From: an uncultured Roseobacter sp.
Lineage (GTDB): Bacteria > Pseudomonadota > Alphaproteobacteria > Rhodobacterales > Rhodobacteraceae
DNA length: 59,136 nucleotides
Direction: 5' to 3'
Assembly (NCBI RefSeq): GCF_947495025.1
Contig: NZ_CANLXG010000007.1
Span: 1-59,136 of the forward strand
The position numbers and the translations under genes are program-made. This document shows, piece after piece, positions 51,162 to 59,136 of this stretch (the first letter of the stretch is position 1; each line of letters opens with the position of its first letter). A model generated the notes under the pieces. It was not told the DNA's origin. It did no database searches and saw only the letters and a program-made list of their open reading frames with translations.

Positions 51162-52057
51162 TCTGCTGCCTTACCAGGGTAGGGATTGTTACCAACAAGA
51201 TAGTCACGGTCGAGAAACAGCGGCGGATCCTTGACCGGGTTGAAAAAGACGCCGTCCCGGATCAGTTCGTTGATCAGGGGGCTGCCGACACGGTCCCGTT
51301 CGGCACCGGCAGCATAGACCAGCGCCAGATCGCACAGTTTGTTCACCAGACGCGGCACGCCGCCTGTTTCGGCATAGATACGGCTGAGAGCAGGCCGGGT
51401 AAACTCCTCGCCGCTCCCGCCGGCGTGAACAAGCCGGTGCGTGATGTAGCGGATCGTCGTGGCCCGGTCCATCGGGTCCAGATGATAGGCCGCCGCCACC
51501 CGCTGGGCGAACTGGCGCAGTTCCGGGCGCTCGATCATATGGCGCAGCTCGGGCTGGCCTACCAGGATCAGCTGCATCAGCTCATCCTTGTTGGAATTGA
51601 TGTTGGTCAGCAGCCGCAGCTCCTCGAGCGCCTCGATGCTGAGGTTCTGCGCCTCGTCGATGACCAGCACCACGTGGCGGCCTTCGGCATATTCGTTGAT
51701 GGCGAAATCCTGGAGTGTCTGGTGCAGCTCGACGTAATCGGCATGAGGGTCATGCGAGATGTTCAGCGCATTGAGCACCCAGCGCAGCAGATCGCCACGC
51801 CCGCCCTGGGCATTGGAGATCAGCCCGATCACGGTGTCCTCGTCCAGCGATCCGAGCAGCTTCTGGATCAGGGTCGTTTTCCCCGCGCCGACGGCCCCGG
51901 TGATCACCGTCAGCGGTGAGCGGGTCAGCACGCCATACTCCAGCACCGAATAGGCCCGCCGGTGGGCAGGAGACCAGAACAGAAAATCCGGGTCCGGCAA
52001 CAGCGTGAAGGGGCGCTCCCGCATGCCGTAGTAGGTGGTATAAAGATCCATACTCAT
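51158..52057 (-). CDS. ExeA-like AAA ATPase of exosortase/EPS loci
   Basis: A 299-residue AAA+ ATPase of the group found beside exosortase polysaccharide systems. It begins MDLYTTYYGMRERPFTLLPD, has Walker A GAVGAGKTT, Walker B HVVLVIDEAQNLS and sensor-type GQPELRHM. The role is not well defined; it may power assembly or secretion at the inner membrane. I chose the ATG at 52057 (six bases from a second in-frame ATG); the frame extends 31 codons further without similarity. It is the first gene of the ATPase-GumC-kinase operon, driven from the 515-bp divergent region. Confidence 0.88.
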   Translation of the reverse strand: MSMDLYTTYYGMRERPFTLLPDPDFLFWSPAHRRAYSVLEYGVLTRSPLTVITGAVGAGKTTLIQKLLGSLDEDTVIGLISNAQGGRGDLLRWVLNALNISHDPHADYVELHQTLQDFAINEYAEGRHVVLVIDEAQNLSIEALEELRLLTNINSNKDELMQLILVGQPELRHMIERPELRQFAQRVAAAYHLDPMDRATTIRYITHRLVHAGGSGEEFTRPALSRIYAETGGVPRLVNKLCDLALVYAAGAERDRVGSPLINELIRDGVFFNPVKDPPLFLDRDYLVGNNPYPGKAAE

Positions 52058-52572
52058 ACAGTGTTCAGTTTTTTCCCGTATCGGGGGCTGTCCGGGCGTA
52101 TCTGCCGTCCGGGGTATATATAAGGGCGCAGAGCCTGTTGTGCACGTCAACTATGGCCGCGATTGGGCATGACTGTTACCTCCGGGCGACAGGCGCTGCA
52201 AAAACAGCACTCTGCACGGTTCGATTCGCAGATGCATCGTGAATGCGATGGTTTTGTTGTCAGATTAAGGACAAACCATGAAAAAGAGAGGTTTTTGTTG
52301 ATGTACTCCCGGACAAACACAATCCACAGTTGAATCTGTGCGCGCATACGGATGACAGCCAGAGGTCCTGTTGTTGCGAAAACGCTGCATTTTCGGGCGT
52401 TTACCGGGGCAAACAGGAAAAAACCGCTTTTACCTCCCCAGATTCAGTTACCCAATTCGTGCAAAATTATATATAAGTTTAGTCAATGTCGTAACGTATG
52501 CTGCTGCTTTATTTTCTGCGGGACGACTCAGTGACCTGTTAAAGATTGCCTGCTCGGATTGGATATTCATTC
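52058..52572. promoter_or_regulatory. Divergent regulatory region, 515 bp
   Basis: It separates the ATPase-GumC-kinase operon (minus) from the initiating sugar transferase (plus). No convincing gene is present. It is much more AT-rich than the genes, with TATATA stretches near 52114-52124 and 52466-52480 that could be -10 regions for the two directions, and small inverted repeats (CATCG/CGATG near 52230 and CACAG/CTGTG near 52326). A region this long is likely to be the main switch for polymer export. Confidence 0.6.
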
Positions 52573-53259
52573 ATGACATTGCATTTAACGAACCTTTCCG
52601 GGGACGCGGAACTTGACGGGCAGATTGTCCGTCCTGCGCTGCCCGACGAAGGCTCGGTTTACCGCAACGGTATCAAACGCATCCTCGACACGCTTGTTAT
52701 ACTCGCCGCAGCGCCTGTTGTGCTGCCGCTGGTGCTGGTGATCGCGATGCTGGTGGCCCTCGATGGCCGCAACCCCTTTTACGCCCAGCAACGCATCGGC
52801 CGTGACGGACGCGTGTTCCGCATGTGGAAGCTGCGCACCATGGTGCCGGACGCGCATCAGATGCTGGAAGAGTATCTGAAGACCAACGCCGAGGCGCGTA
52901 TCGAGTGGAACACCACCCAGAAGCTCAAGAAAGATCCGCGCATCACCCGGATCGGGGCGCTGCTGCGCAAGACCTCCGTCGACGAGCTGCCACAGCTGTG
53001 GAATGTGCTCTGGGGAGATATGTCGCTTGTCGGACCACGCCCGATGATGGTCGAGCAGCGTGACCTCTATGACGGCCACGGCTATTTCCGGTGCCGCCCG
53101 GGCATCACCGGCCTGTGGCAGGTCTCTGACCGCAATGACTGCCGGTTCTGCGACCGGGTGCATTATGACGACAGATATGCAGCCACGGTCAGCTTTACGG
53201 GCGACCTGCGTATCATGCTCCGCACCGTTGGCGTAATGCTGCGTGGCACCGGGTACTGA
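52573..53259 (+). CDS. Undecaprenyl-phosphate sugar phosphotransferase (initiating, ExoY-like)
   Basis: A 228-residue bacterial sugar transferase that starts a repeat unit by placing a sugar phosphate on undecaprenyl phosphate. After a hydrophobic segment (about 41-63) come the family motifs FRMWKLRTMV, RKTSVDELPQLWNVL, GDMSLVGPRPMM and PGITGLWQVS. It is the short form, without the long N-terminal membrane domain of WbaP/WcaJ. The donor is likely UDP-galactose or UDP-glucose, not determined. The start is the ATG at 52573; an upstream TTG in frame is less likely. Confidence 0.94.
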   Translation: MTLHLTNLSGDAELDGQIVRPALPDEGSVYRNGIKRILDTLVILAAAPVVLPLVLVIAMLVALDGRNPFYAQQRIGRDGRVFRMWKLRTMVPDAHQMLEEYLKTNAEARIEWNTTQKLKKDPRITRIGALLRKTSVDELPQLWNVLWGDMSLVGPRPMMVEQRDLYDGHGYFRCRPGITGLWQVSDRNDCRFCDRVHYDDRYAATVSFTGDLRIMLRTVGVMLRGTGY

Positions 53260-53304
53260 TCCGGCCGCCGCGCGCCTGTCACGCCTTGAAACGGTCGTAT
53301 TCTT

Positions 53305-53332
53305 TTGATCCCCTGTATACCTGTTGTATGAT
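53305..53332 (+). promoter_or_regulatory. Sigma-70-like promoter upstream of the TPR gene
   Basis: TTGATC (53305-53310) and TATGAT (53327-53332) are separated by 16 bases and lie about 50 bp before the TPR gene start. The -10 element matches the consensus at five of six positions and the -35 at four of six. Confidence 0.5.
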
Positions 53333-53335
53333 ACG

Positions 53336-53358
53336 GGAACATTCTGTCCGGATGTTCC
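53336..53358. promoter_or_regulatory. Inverted repeat just downstream of the -10 element
   Basis: GGAACAT (53336-53342) and ATGTTCC (53352-53358) form a perfect 7-bp inverted repeat with a 9-base loop in the early leader of the TPR gene. It could be an operator overlapping the transcription start or a 5' mRNA hairpin. Confidence 0.45.
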
Positions 53359-53379
53359 TGTGATCAGGTGCGCTTTACT

Positions 53380-55836
53380 ATGAGGTTTACTGTGCCCCCT
53401 TTCCTGCCCCGTCGTCCCTTTGTGGCCCTTGCTTTTATTGCGGCTCTCGCGGCCTGCGACTCCCCCGAGGAGCGTGCTGAGGAATATTATGAAAACGCGC
53501 TCAGCCTGCTGGAAGACGGGGATACCGACCGGGCACTGATCGAGCTGCGCAACGTTTTCGAACTGGTGCCGGGACATCGTGAGGCGCGCACGACCTATGC
53601 CCGTGCGGTCATGAAGGAAGGCCGGACCAATGAGGCCTACCGCCAGTACCTGCGCCTTGTGGAGCAGTACCCTGATGATATCGAAGGCCGCCGGGTTCTG
53701 ACAGAGATCGCCTTTCTGCGGGCGGACTGGCAGGAAGTGGACCGCCACGGGGATGTGGTCATTGAAAAGGCCATGGATGACCCGCGGGTACGCGCCATTG
53801 ATATCGGCCGGCGCTACCGCGATGCGGTGCTGAATGAGGATCCGGCAGCCCGCAGGGCTGTTGTGGTCGAGGCCCAGACGCTGCTGGACACGCTGCCGGA
53901 CAGTCAGATCCTGCGCCGTGTGCTGATTGACGGTTACCGGCTGGACAGCGAATACAGCAAAGTGCTGGAGCTGATCGACTCGCTGATCGCAGAAGACCCC
54001 GATGAGCAGGATCTCTATAACCAGCGCCTCGCCATTCTGGCCAGCATGGCGGATGAGGCTGCCATCGAGAAACAGCTGCTGGAAATGGTCGGGCGCTTCC
54101 CGCAGGACGACAACATCAAATCGACGCTGATCCGTTTCTATGTTGCCCGCGGCGAACAGGACAAGGCCGAGACCTTCCTGCGTGACATCTCTGATCCGGC
54201 GGATGAGGAGAACAACCATTTCCTGTCGCTGGTACAGTTTGTGGCCCAGACCCGCGGGACGGATGCGGCCCGCGAGGAACTGCAGCGCGGGATCGAGGTG
54301 AACCCGACCTCGGTGATCTATCCGATGGTACTGGCCGGATACGACTTTGCCGAAGGTGCGCGCGATGAGGCCATTGCGTCCATGCGCGCTCTGATTGACG
54401 GGGCCGCTGAGCCCACCGACCAGATCCGCCAGGCCAGGATTGCCCTGTCACGGATGCTGATCACCACCGGTAATGAGGTCGGTGCGCGGCGGCTGGTCGA
54501 GGAAGTCCTCGAAGAGGATGCAACAAACGTGGCTGCCCTGAAGATGCAGGCCGCCTGGCTGATTGATGCAGACGACACTGACGGGGCGATCACCAGCCTG
54601 CGGGCGGCTCTCGACCAGGAGCCGGAGGACGCCCAGGCGATGACGCTGATGGCCCAGGCCTATACGCGTGCGGGCAGTCATGAGCTGGCACGTGACTTCC
54701 TGGCGCTGGCGGTGGATGCCTCGGGCAACGCGCCGGCAGAATCCATCCGCTATGCCTCGCAGCTTATCGAGCAGGAGCGTTACCTGCCCGCAGAGGATAT
54801 TCTGATCCCTGCCCTGCGTCTGGATCCGGGCAACATCGACCTGCTCTCGCTGCTGGGCCAGCTCTATCTGCGGATGGAGGACGAGCCGCGTGCGACCCAG
54901 ATTGTGGACACGCTGCGCCGTCTCGATACGGAACGGTCCCGGGCAGAAGCCAACGAGATTGAGGTCAATCTGCTGAACCAGCAGGACGGTATTGAAGCGG
55001 CCTCGAGCTTCCTTGAGAATCTGGCCCAGGGCGAGGGCGCTTCGGTGGCCTCACAGCTGGCAGTACTGCAGGCCCGTCTGGCCAGTGGTGATGCGGATTC
55101 CGCCCGAAGCTACATAGACGACCTTGTGTCAGAGACCCCGGATAACCCGGTCCTGCGCTATGCGGCGGCCTCGACCCGTGCTGCGACAGGGGATCTTGAT
55201 GGCGCGATCACCGGCTATCGCGATCTGCTGGCCGAGAATGCAGCCCGCCCGGCTGTCTGGCTGGAACTGGCGCGTGTGCTGCGGGCTGCCGGGCAGACTG
55301 ATGCTGCGGCGGCGGTCATTGACGAGGGTCTGGAGGCCCAGCCCGATGCGCCGCGTCTGCTCTGGGCAAAAGCGACCCTGCTGGAGCGTGAAAACGATAT
55401 TGATGGTGCGATCACCATCTACGAGGGCCTTTACGAGCGGCTGTCGAATTCCTCGGTCGTTGCCAACAACCTGGCGAGCCTGCTGGCCACATACCGGGCT
55501 GATGACGAAAGCCTCGACCGGGCCTGGCGCGTCGCCCGCCGTCTGCGCGATTCTGATCTGCCGCCCTTCCAGGACACCTATGGCTGGATTGCCTTCCGCA
55601 GAGGAGATGCCGAGGAGGCGCTGCGCTACATGGAGCCTGCGGCCCGGGGTCTGCCGCGCGATCCGATCGTTCAGTACCATCTGGCCCGCGTCTATGAGGA
55701 ACTGGGCCAGGCAGAGCAGGCAATCAGCCAGTATCAGCGTGCGATCGAGCTTGCCGGTCCGGGCGATACACGTGCCCAGATCACCGATGCCCAGAAACGC
55801 ATTCAGGCCCTCAGAGCAGCGCCTGCAGAGCAGTAA
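53380..55836 (+). CDS. TPR-repeat lipoprotein (PrsT/PEP-CTERM EPS type)
   Basis: An 818-residue exported protein. A signal peptide ends in a lipobox (FIAALAACDSPEE) with the lipidated cysteine at 26. Most of the rest is tetratricopeptide repeats, recognisable by the regularly spaced A..Y and L-rich helices (for example ALIELRNVFELVPGHREA, AISQYQRAIELAGPG). Similar proteins of exosortase-linked EPS loci act as periplasmic scaffolds for polymer passage or modification. The start is either the ATG at 53380 or a GTG at 53368. It begins an operon with the Wza-like, barrel and rhomboid genes. Confidence 0.88.
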   Translation: MRFTVPPFLPRRPFVALAFIAALAACDSPEERAEEYYENALSLLEDGDTDRALIELRNVFELVPGHREARTTYARAVMKEGRTNEAYRQYLRLVEQYPDDIEGRRVLTEIAFLRADWQEVDRHGDVVIEKAMDDPRVRAIDIGRRYRDAVLNEDPAARRAVVVEAQTLLDTLPDSQILRRVLIDGYRLDSEYSKVLELIDSLIAEDPDEQDLYNQRLAILASMADEAAIEKQLLEMVGRFPQDDNIKSTLIRFYVARGEQDKAETFLRDISDPADEENNHFLSLVQFVAQTRGTDAAREELQRGIEVNPTSVIYPMVLAGYDFAEGARDEAIASMRALIDGAAEPTDQIRQARIALSRMLITTGNEVGARRLVEEVLEEDATNVAALKMQAAWLIDADDTDGAITSLRAALDQEPEDAQAMTLMAQAYTRAGSHELARDFLALAVDASGNAPAESIRYASQLIEQERYLPAEDILIPALRLDPGNIDLLSLLGQLYLRMEDEPRATQIVDTLRRLDTERSRAEANEIEVNLLNQQDGIEAASSFLENLAQGEGASVASQLAVLQARLASGDADSARSYIDDLVSETPDNPVLRYAAASTRAATGDLDGAITGYRDLLAENAARPAVWLELARVLRAAGQTDAAAAVIDEGLEAQPDAPRLLWAKATLLERENDIDGAITIYEGLYERLSNSSVVANNLASLLATYRADDESLDRAWRVARRLRDSDLPPFQDTYGWIAFRRGDAEEALRYMEPAARGLPRDPIVQYHLARVYEELGQAEQAISQYQRAIELAGPGDTRAQITDAQKRIQALRAAPAEQ

Positions 55837-55900
55837 ATTACCGGAAATATGCCGGTCCGCATCCGTTGCACCGGCACAACATTCCGGCTGTTTAGTGTCT

Positions 55901-55933
55901 CAGAGCGCCTTTCTGCTTTCGCTGAGCGCTCTG
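55901..55933. other. Intercistronic hairpin between TPR and Wza-like genes
   Basis: CAGAGCGC (55901-55908) and GCGCTCTG (55926-55933) form a perfect 8-bp stem with a 17-base loop in the 137-bp gap. No T-tract follows. It may mark an mRNA processing or attenuation point and not full termination. Confidence 0.4.
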
Positions 55934-55973
55934 AACGCCCACAATGACGCAAGCATAAGCATGAAGGTACAGC

Positions 55974-56594
55974 ATGATGCATATTTTTCGGGTTTTCAGC
56001 CTGCTCATCGCGGCGCTGGTCTTTACGGCCCCTGTCAGCGCGCAGGACAATTATCGTATCAAACCGGGAGACACTCTGAGCATCGAGGTTCTGGAGGATC
56101 CGCAGCTTAACCGCCAGGTGCTGGTGCTGCCGGACGGCCGGTTCAGCTTTCCCTATGCGGGCACGGTTCTTGCCGGCGGCCGCACGCTCAGCCAGGTGGA
56201 ACGCGCAGTGACCACGGGTATCTCTTCCAACTTTGCAATCCCGCCAAACGTCTTTGTGGCGGTCCAGCGCCGGGCGCCGGAGCCGGAGGGGATTGCCCCC
56301 GGTGGTACGCTGCTGGAGCCGATTGTGATCTATTTTATCGGTGAGGTCAGCAGCCCCGGACAGCGCACGGTTGCCCAGGGCACCACACTGCTGCAGGCTC
56401 TGGCACAATCGGGTGGCTTCACACGGTTTGCCGCGCAGAAAAGAATTCAGCTGCGGCGGACTGACCCGGCCACCGGTGCGCAGAGTCTCTATCGTATCAA
56501 TTATAAAGCACTGGCCGACGGTGCAGAGGCACAGAACATCCGCCTGCAGGACGGCGATGTGATCCTTGCACCGGAACGGCGCCTCTTCGAGTAG
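55974..56594 (+). CDS. Polysaccharide export protein (Wza-like, short, not lipidated)
   Basis: A 206-residue periplasmic or outer-membrane protein. A signal peptide ends at VSA/QDN (after residue 23) with no lipobox cysteine. A polysaccharide export (PES) domain follows (YRIKPGDTLSIEVLEDPQLNR, then LPDGRFSFPYAGTV), then one SLBB domain (IYFIGEVSSPGQRTV, LLQALAQSGGF). Full Wza is about 370 residues with a membrane-spanning helix, so this short form cannot build the outer-membrane pore alone. The next gene encodes a beta-barrel that may supply it. AAGGT precedes the ATG pair. Confidence 0.9.
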   Translation: MMHIFRVFSLLIAALVFTAPVSAQDNYRIKPGDTLSIEVLEDPQLNRQVLVLPDGRFSFPYAGTVLAGGRTLSQVERAVTTGISSNFAIPPNVFVAVQRRAPEPEGIAPGGTLLEPIVIYFIGEVSSPGQRTVAQGTTLLQALAQSGGFTRFAAQKRIQLRRTDPATGAQSLYRINYKALADGAEAQNIRLQDGDVILAPERRLFE

Positions 56595-56622
56595 AAAAAC
56601 ATAAGGGCGGGGGCCTGGCAGG

Positions 56623-57984
56623 TTGAAAAATCGGGCACTGATGACGGCGCTGCTGTGTAGCTGCGCCGCTATGGCAGGGGCACAGCAGACGGGTGGTCTT
56701 GAGGCCACCCTTGATGTTTCCCAGTCCGTGGACTGGAATGACAACCCGGATCTGGAAGCCGGTGACGCCGACGGTGAACTTACGGCCCGTACGGGTCTGA
56801 CCTTCGGGCTGTCGAGTGTCACCGAACGGGAACGGCTGCTTCTGAGGATCGGGGCGGATCTGGAATTCGGCGACCGTGATCCGCTGGATGAAAACACCGG
56901 CATCACAGATCCTGAGCTGCGCCTGCTGTATGACCGCACCGCCCGAAACGCCGCCTTCAACTTCGGACTGACCTATCGCGAGAGCGAGGTATCTGATTCC
57001 ATTATCCAGGACCTGCTGACCAATCAGGATCTGATCATTGACAACGGGACACGCCGGGACACGCAGCTGACCTTCGGGCTTGATCTGGGCACGGAGGCGC
57101 CAGTGGGGCTGAGCCTGTCCGGCTTTGTGCGTGACAGGTCATTCTCCGACACCACGAACCCGGACCTCTTTGGTGTGGACGACCGGGGCCTTGAGGCCAC
57201 GGCCCGCTTTCGGATTGATCCGCGTATCACGGCGACCCTGGGCGTGAACTGGCGCGATTTTGATGCCGATGGCGAAGAGACAGACCGGCTCACCACCGGA
57301 TTTGCCGCCGGGCTGCAGCTGGCCGTGACCCAGCGTCTCAACCTTGGTCTGTCGCTGGGCCGCGACCGGGTAGAGATCGACGAATTCGTCGGGGGCGTAC
57401 CGGTCAGCCGTGTCGAGAACGGCACATCTGTGGGGATCACGGCCGATCTTGATATGCCCAACGGCAGTGCCCGGGCCGATCTGCAGTCGAACATCGAGGA
57501 AAACGGCCGCCGGACCACCTTTCGGCTCGGGCGTGCGATTGCTCTCAGGGGAGGCGATCTGAGTTTCTCTGCCGGTCTGGTGGATTCCGAAGACCTGGAT
57601 ATGGCGCCGCTCTTCGGGGTGTCCTATTCGCACGAGCTGCAGCGTGGTTCGCTGTCGGTGTCCCTGCGCCAGGATCCCGGCACCAGCACAGACAGTGAGG
57701 AAGTCGTCAACACCCGCTTCTCGGTGAACTACTCGGAGAGGATCAACAGCATCTCCAGCTGGAACGCCGGGCTGAGCCTGCGGGACGTGAGCTTTCTCAA
57801 TGATGCACTTTCCGAGGACAGCCGCCGCATTGATCTCAACGCCTCCTACCGGCGCGACCTGACCCGCGACTGGGATCTGGTCAGCGGCGTACGCTATTCC
57901 CGTGTGGTCTCTGATGATGAGGCGGACCGCTCCTCAAATTCTGTTTTTCTGAGCATTGAAAGACGGTTCTCTTTCCGGCCATAA
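56623..57984 (+). CDS. Outer-membrane beta-barrel protein of the export operon
   Basis: A 453-residue protein with a signal peptide (ending AMAGAQQ) and a body of alternating hydrophobic strands with aromatic girdles, ending in VFLSIERRFSFRP, a typical outer-membrane barrel C-terminus with terminal aromatic residues. Many strands have ARTGLTFGLSS or LGLSLGRDRV type patterns. I place the start at a TTG (56623) because it provides the basic n-region KNR; an ATG at 56641 is the alternative. It probably forms the outer-membrane exit for the polymer with the short Wza-like protein. Confidence 0.8.
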   Translation: MKNRALMTALLCSCAAMAGAQQTGGLEATLDVSQSVDWNDNPDLEAGDADGELTARTGLTFGLSSVTERERLLLRIGADLEFGDRDPLDENTGITDPELRLLYDRTARNAAFNFGLTYRESEVSDSIIQDLLTNQDLIIDNGTRRDTQLTFGLDLGTEAPVGLSLSGFVRDRSFSDTTNPDLFGVDDRGLEATARFRIDPRITATLGVNWRDFDADGEETDRLTTGFAAGLQLAVTQRLNLGLSLGRDRVEIDEFVGGVPVSRVENGTSVGITADLDMPNGSARADLQSNIEENGRRTTFRLGRAIALRGGDLSFSAGLVDSEDLDMAPLFGVSYSHELQRGSLSVSLRQDPGTSTDSEEVVNTRFSVNYSERINSISSWNAGLSLRDVSFLNDALSEDSRRIDLNASYRRDLTRDWDLVSGVRYSRVVSDDEADRSSNSVFLSIERRFSFRP

Positions 57985-58038
57985 CCGCCGGAGAGGACAT
58001 CATGCACATAAAGCCCCCCCCGATCCCGGCCGGCAGCC

Positions 58039-58725
58039 ATGTCTGAGCCGGTGCCAGACAGCGGCCCGCGCTTCCGGCCTGAGGGCGCGGAGTGGCTGCC
58101 GGCTGTTCTGATTGTGCTTTGTGTGATTGCCGAGGGTGTTCTGCTGCTGGGGGATACCGGCCTTGTAGCCGCAACGCGTCTGCGTACGACGATCTATGAG
58201 TACGGCGGGTTCTGGCCGGGGCTGCTGCGTGGCTGGGAGCCGAACTACCCCTGGCAGCCCTGGACGATGTTTGTCACCTACGGTTTTCTGCACGGCGGCC
58301 TGGTGCATATGGTGGTCAATATGATCACCCTGTGGTCGCTGGGTGGTGCGGTGACTGCCCGGGTCGGCGGGCGCGGTTTTCTGGCAATCTATCTGGCCGC
58401 TCTGCTTGGGGGGGCCGGATTTTACGGGCTGCTGTCTTCGTCACTGCAGCCGATGGTGGGAGCTTCGGGCGCGCTCTTTGGTCTGGCAGGCGGTCTGCTG
58501 GCCTGGGCCTATATCGACCGTTTCTCCCAGCGGATGGGGCTGTGGCCTGTCGCACGGATGGTCGGTGTGCTGATCGCGCTGAATGTGGTGATGTGGTGGG
58601 CGCTGGACGGCCAGCTGGCCTGGGAGACACATCTTGGCGGGTTCGTCGCCGGCTGGATCATGGCCTCTCTCATCGATCCGCGGCCCATGCCACCGGACCC
58701 TGAAGGTTCAGACCCTGGTGAGTGA
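58039..58725 (+). CDS. Rhomboid family intramembrane serine protease
   Basis: A 228-residue protein with about six membrane helices. The catalytic serine lies in GASGALFGL, the catalytic histidine in WETHLGGFVAGW, and the oxyanion-type HGGLVHMVVNMITLW in helix 2. By family it cleaves membrane-anchored proteins within the bilayer. At the end of the export operon, 54 bp after the barrel gene, it may process surface or sorting substrates such as exosortase clients. No substrate is known. Confidence 0.92.
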   Translation: MSEPVPDSGPRFRPEGAEWLPAVLIVLCVIAEGVLLLGDTGLVAATRLRTTIYEYGGFWPGLLRGWEPNYPWQPWTMFVTYGFLHGGLVHMVVNMITLWSLGGAVTARVGGRGFLAIYLAALLGGAGFYGLLSSSLQPMVGASGALFGLAGGLLAWAYIDRFSQRMGLWPVARMVGVLIALNVVMWWALDGQLAWETHLGGFVAGWIMASLIDPRPMPPDPEGSDPGE

Positions 58726-58796
58726 TATGAAAACACCTTTTGCCCGGATGCAGTACAAAATGGCATATGGCGGACCTGTGTGGGTGAGGAGCGTCA

Positions 58797-59136
58797 ATGC
58801 AGTACCGTCCTGAGATAGATGGCCTTCGCACGATCGCGGTTCTGCCGGTCGTGCTGTTCCACGCGGATTTTGCACTGTTTGCAGGGGGCTTCGTTGGCGT
58901 TGACGTCTTCTTTGTGATCTCCGGCTACCTGATCACGACCATTCTGATCGCCGATATTTCTGCCGGCCGCTACAGCCTGCTGCAGTTTTACGAACGCCGG
59001 GCCAGACGAATTCTGCCGGCGCTGTTTCTGGTCACGCTGTGTATTATTCCCTTTGCGCTGGCCTGGCTGTCACCGCGTGATCTGAAAGATTTTGCGCAGA
59101 GCCTTCTGGGTGTGGTGACCTTTTCATCCAATATTC
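58797..59136 (+). pseudogene. Acyltransferase family 3 remnant, 5' part (crosses the circle joint)
   Basis: The start is intact: GAGGAG precedes an ATG at 58797. The translation (MQYRPEIDGLRTIAVLPVVL, FVGVDVFFVISGYLITTIL, FYERRARRILPAL) is a textbook N-terminus of a long OafA-type acyltransferase with an SGNH domain, normally 600 residues or more. The frame runs off the end at 59136 and continues at position 78, where a TGA follows at 83-85. It is therefore a short, almost certainly inactive product of about 115 residues. It follows the rhomboid gene on the same strand. Confidence 0.85.
59060..59136. repeat. Terminal direct repeat, right copy (circle joint)
   Basis: Identical to bases 1-77. 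One of the two copies should be removed when the circle is closed, giving 59,059 bp. Confidence 0.9.

Overview
The window reads as one complete circular plasmid. Its first 77 bases are repeated exactly as its last 77, and an acyltransferase reading frame runs across that joint in frame, so the molecule is probably a circle of 59,059 bp opened at an arbitrary point. It carries a replication and partition block: repA of the RPA family, a candidate origin with a consensus DnaA box and three 22-bp iterons, and parA-parB. The protein families point to an alphaproteobacterium of the Rhodobacteraceae (roseobacter group): a VPLPA-type exosortase XrtD, a spike base protein of the kind found with Rhodobacter gene transfer agents, an RPA-family replicase, and GC-rich coding DNA. 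The gene content resembles the known roseobacter biofilm plasmids, RepA-type replicons that carry rhamnose genes. I see no conjugation or mobilisation genes, toxin-antitoxin pair, insertion sequence, rRNA, tRNA or CRISPR array.

Layout. (1) 176-7269, minus strand: a polysaccharide operon with a ParB/sulfiredoxin-like protein of unknown role, a GT4, a WecG-type GT26, an O-antigen ligase/polymerase-like membrane protein, two GT2 enzymes and a sulfotransferase. (2) 7646-12312, plus: a three-gene phage/GTA-like spike cassette (spike base, polyproline plus lectin-like protein, PKD plus beta-helix protein), then a GT4. (3) 12317-14253, minus: an acyltransferase and a GT2. (4) 14484-24472, plus: a nucleotide-sugar dehydrogenase, a 2OG-Fe(II) oxygenase, exosortase XrtD-EpsI, a flippase, a sulfotransferase and four tandem paralogous GT2 genes. 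(5) 24582-28526: repA, origin, parA, parB. (6) 28612-33767, minus: a very large secreted beta-helix protein and manC. (7) 33986-47996: PQQ sugar dehydrogenase-cytochrome c, ugd, a phosphotransferase-fold protein, a third sulfotransferase, an FkbM methyltransferase, a UDP-glucuronate epimerase, rmlC, an FkbH-like protein, a second methyltransferase and rmlBDA. (8) 48117-58725: a small membrane protein, then the polymer assembly and export core (BY-kinase, GumC-like chain-length protein, AAA ATPase, initiating sugar transferase, TPR lipoprotein, Wza-like protein, outer-membrane barrel), a rhomboid protease and a broken acyltransferase.

Together the genes would make and export a complex acidic exopolysaccharide. 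Precursors encoded here are dTDP-rhamnose, GDP-mannose, UDP-glucuronate, UDP-galacturonate and probably an N-acetylated uronic acid. Ten glycosyltransferases and an initiating sugar-phosphate transferase would build repeat units, a flippase and a polymerase-like protein would assemble them, and the GumC/kinase/Wza-type machinery would export the polymer. Three sulfotransferases, two methyltransferases and one intact acyltransferase suggest it is sulfated, methylated and acylated. Several precursor steps (phosphomannomutase, UTP-glucose uridylyltransferase, PQQ synthesis) are missing and must come from the host.

The most unusual feature is the GTA/phage-type spike cassette embedded in the polysaccharide island. 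It may encode a polysaccharide-binding or polysaccharide-processing device matched to the polymer made beside it.
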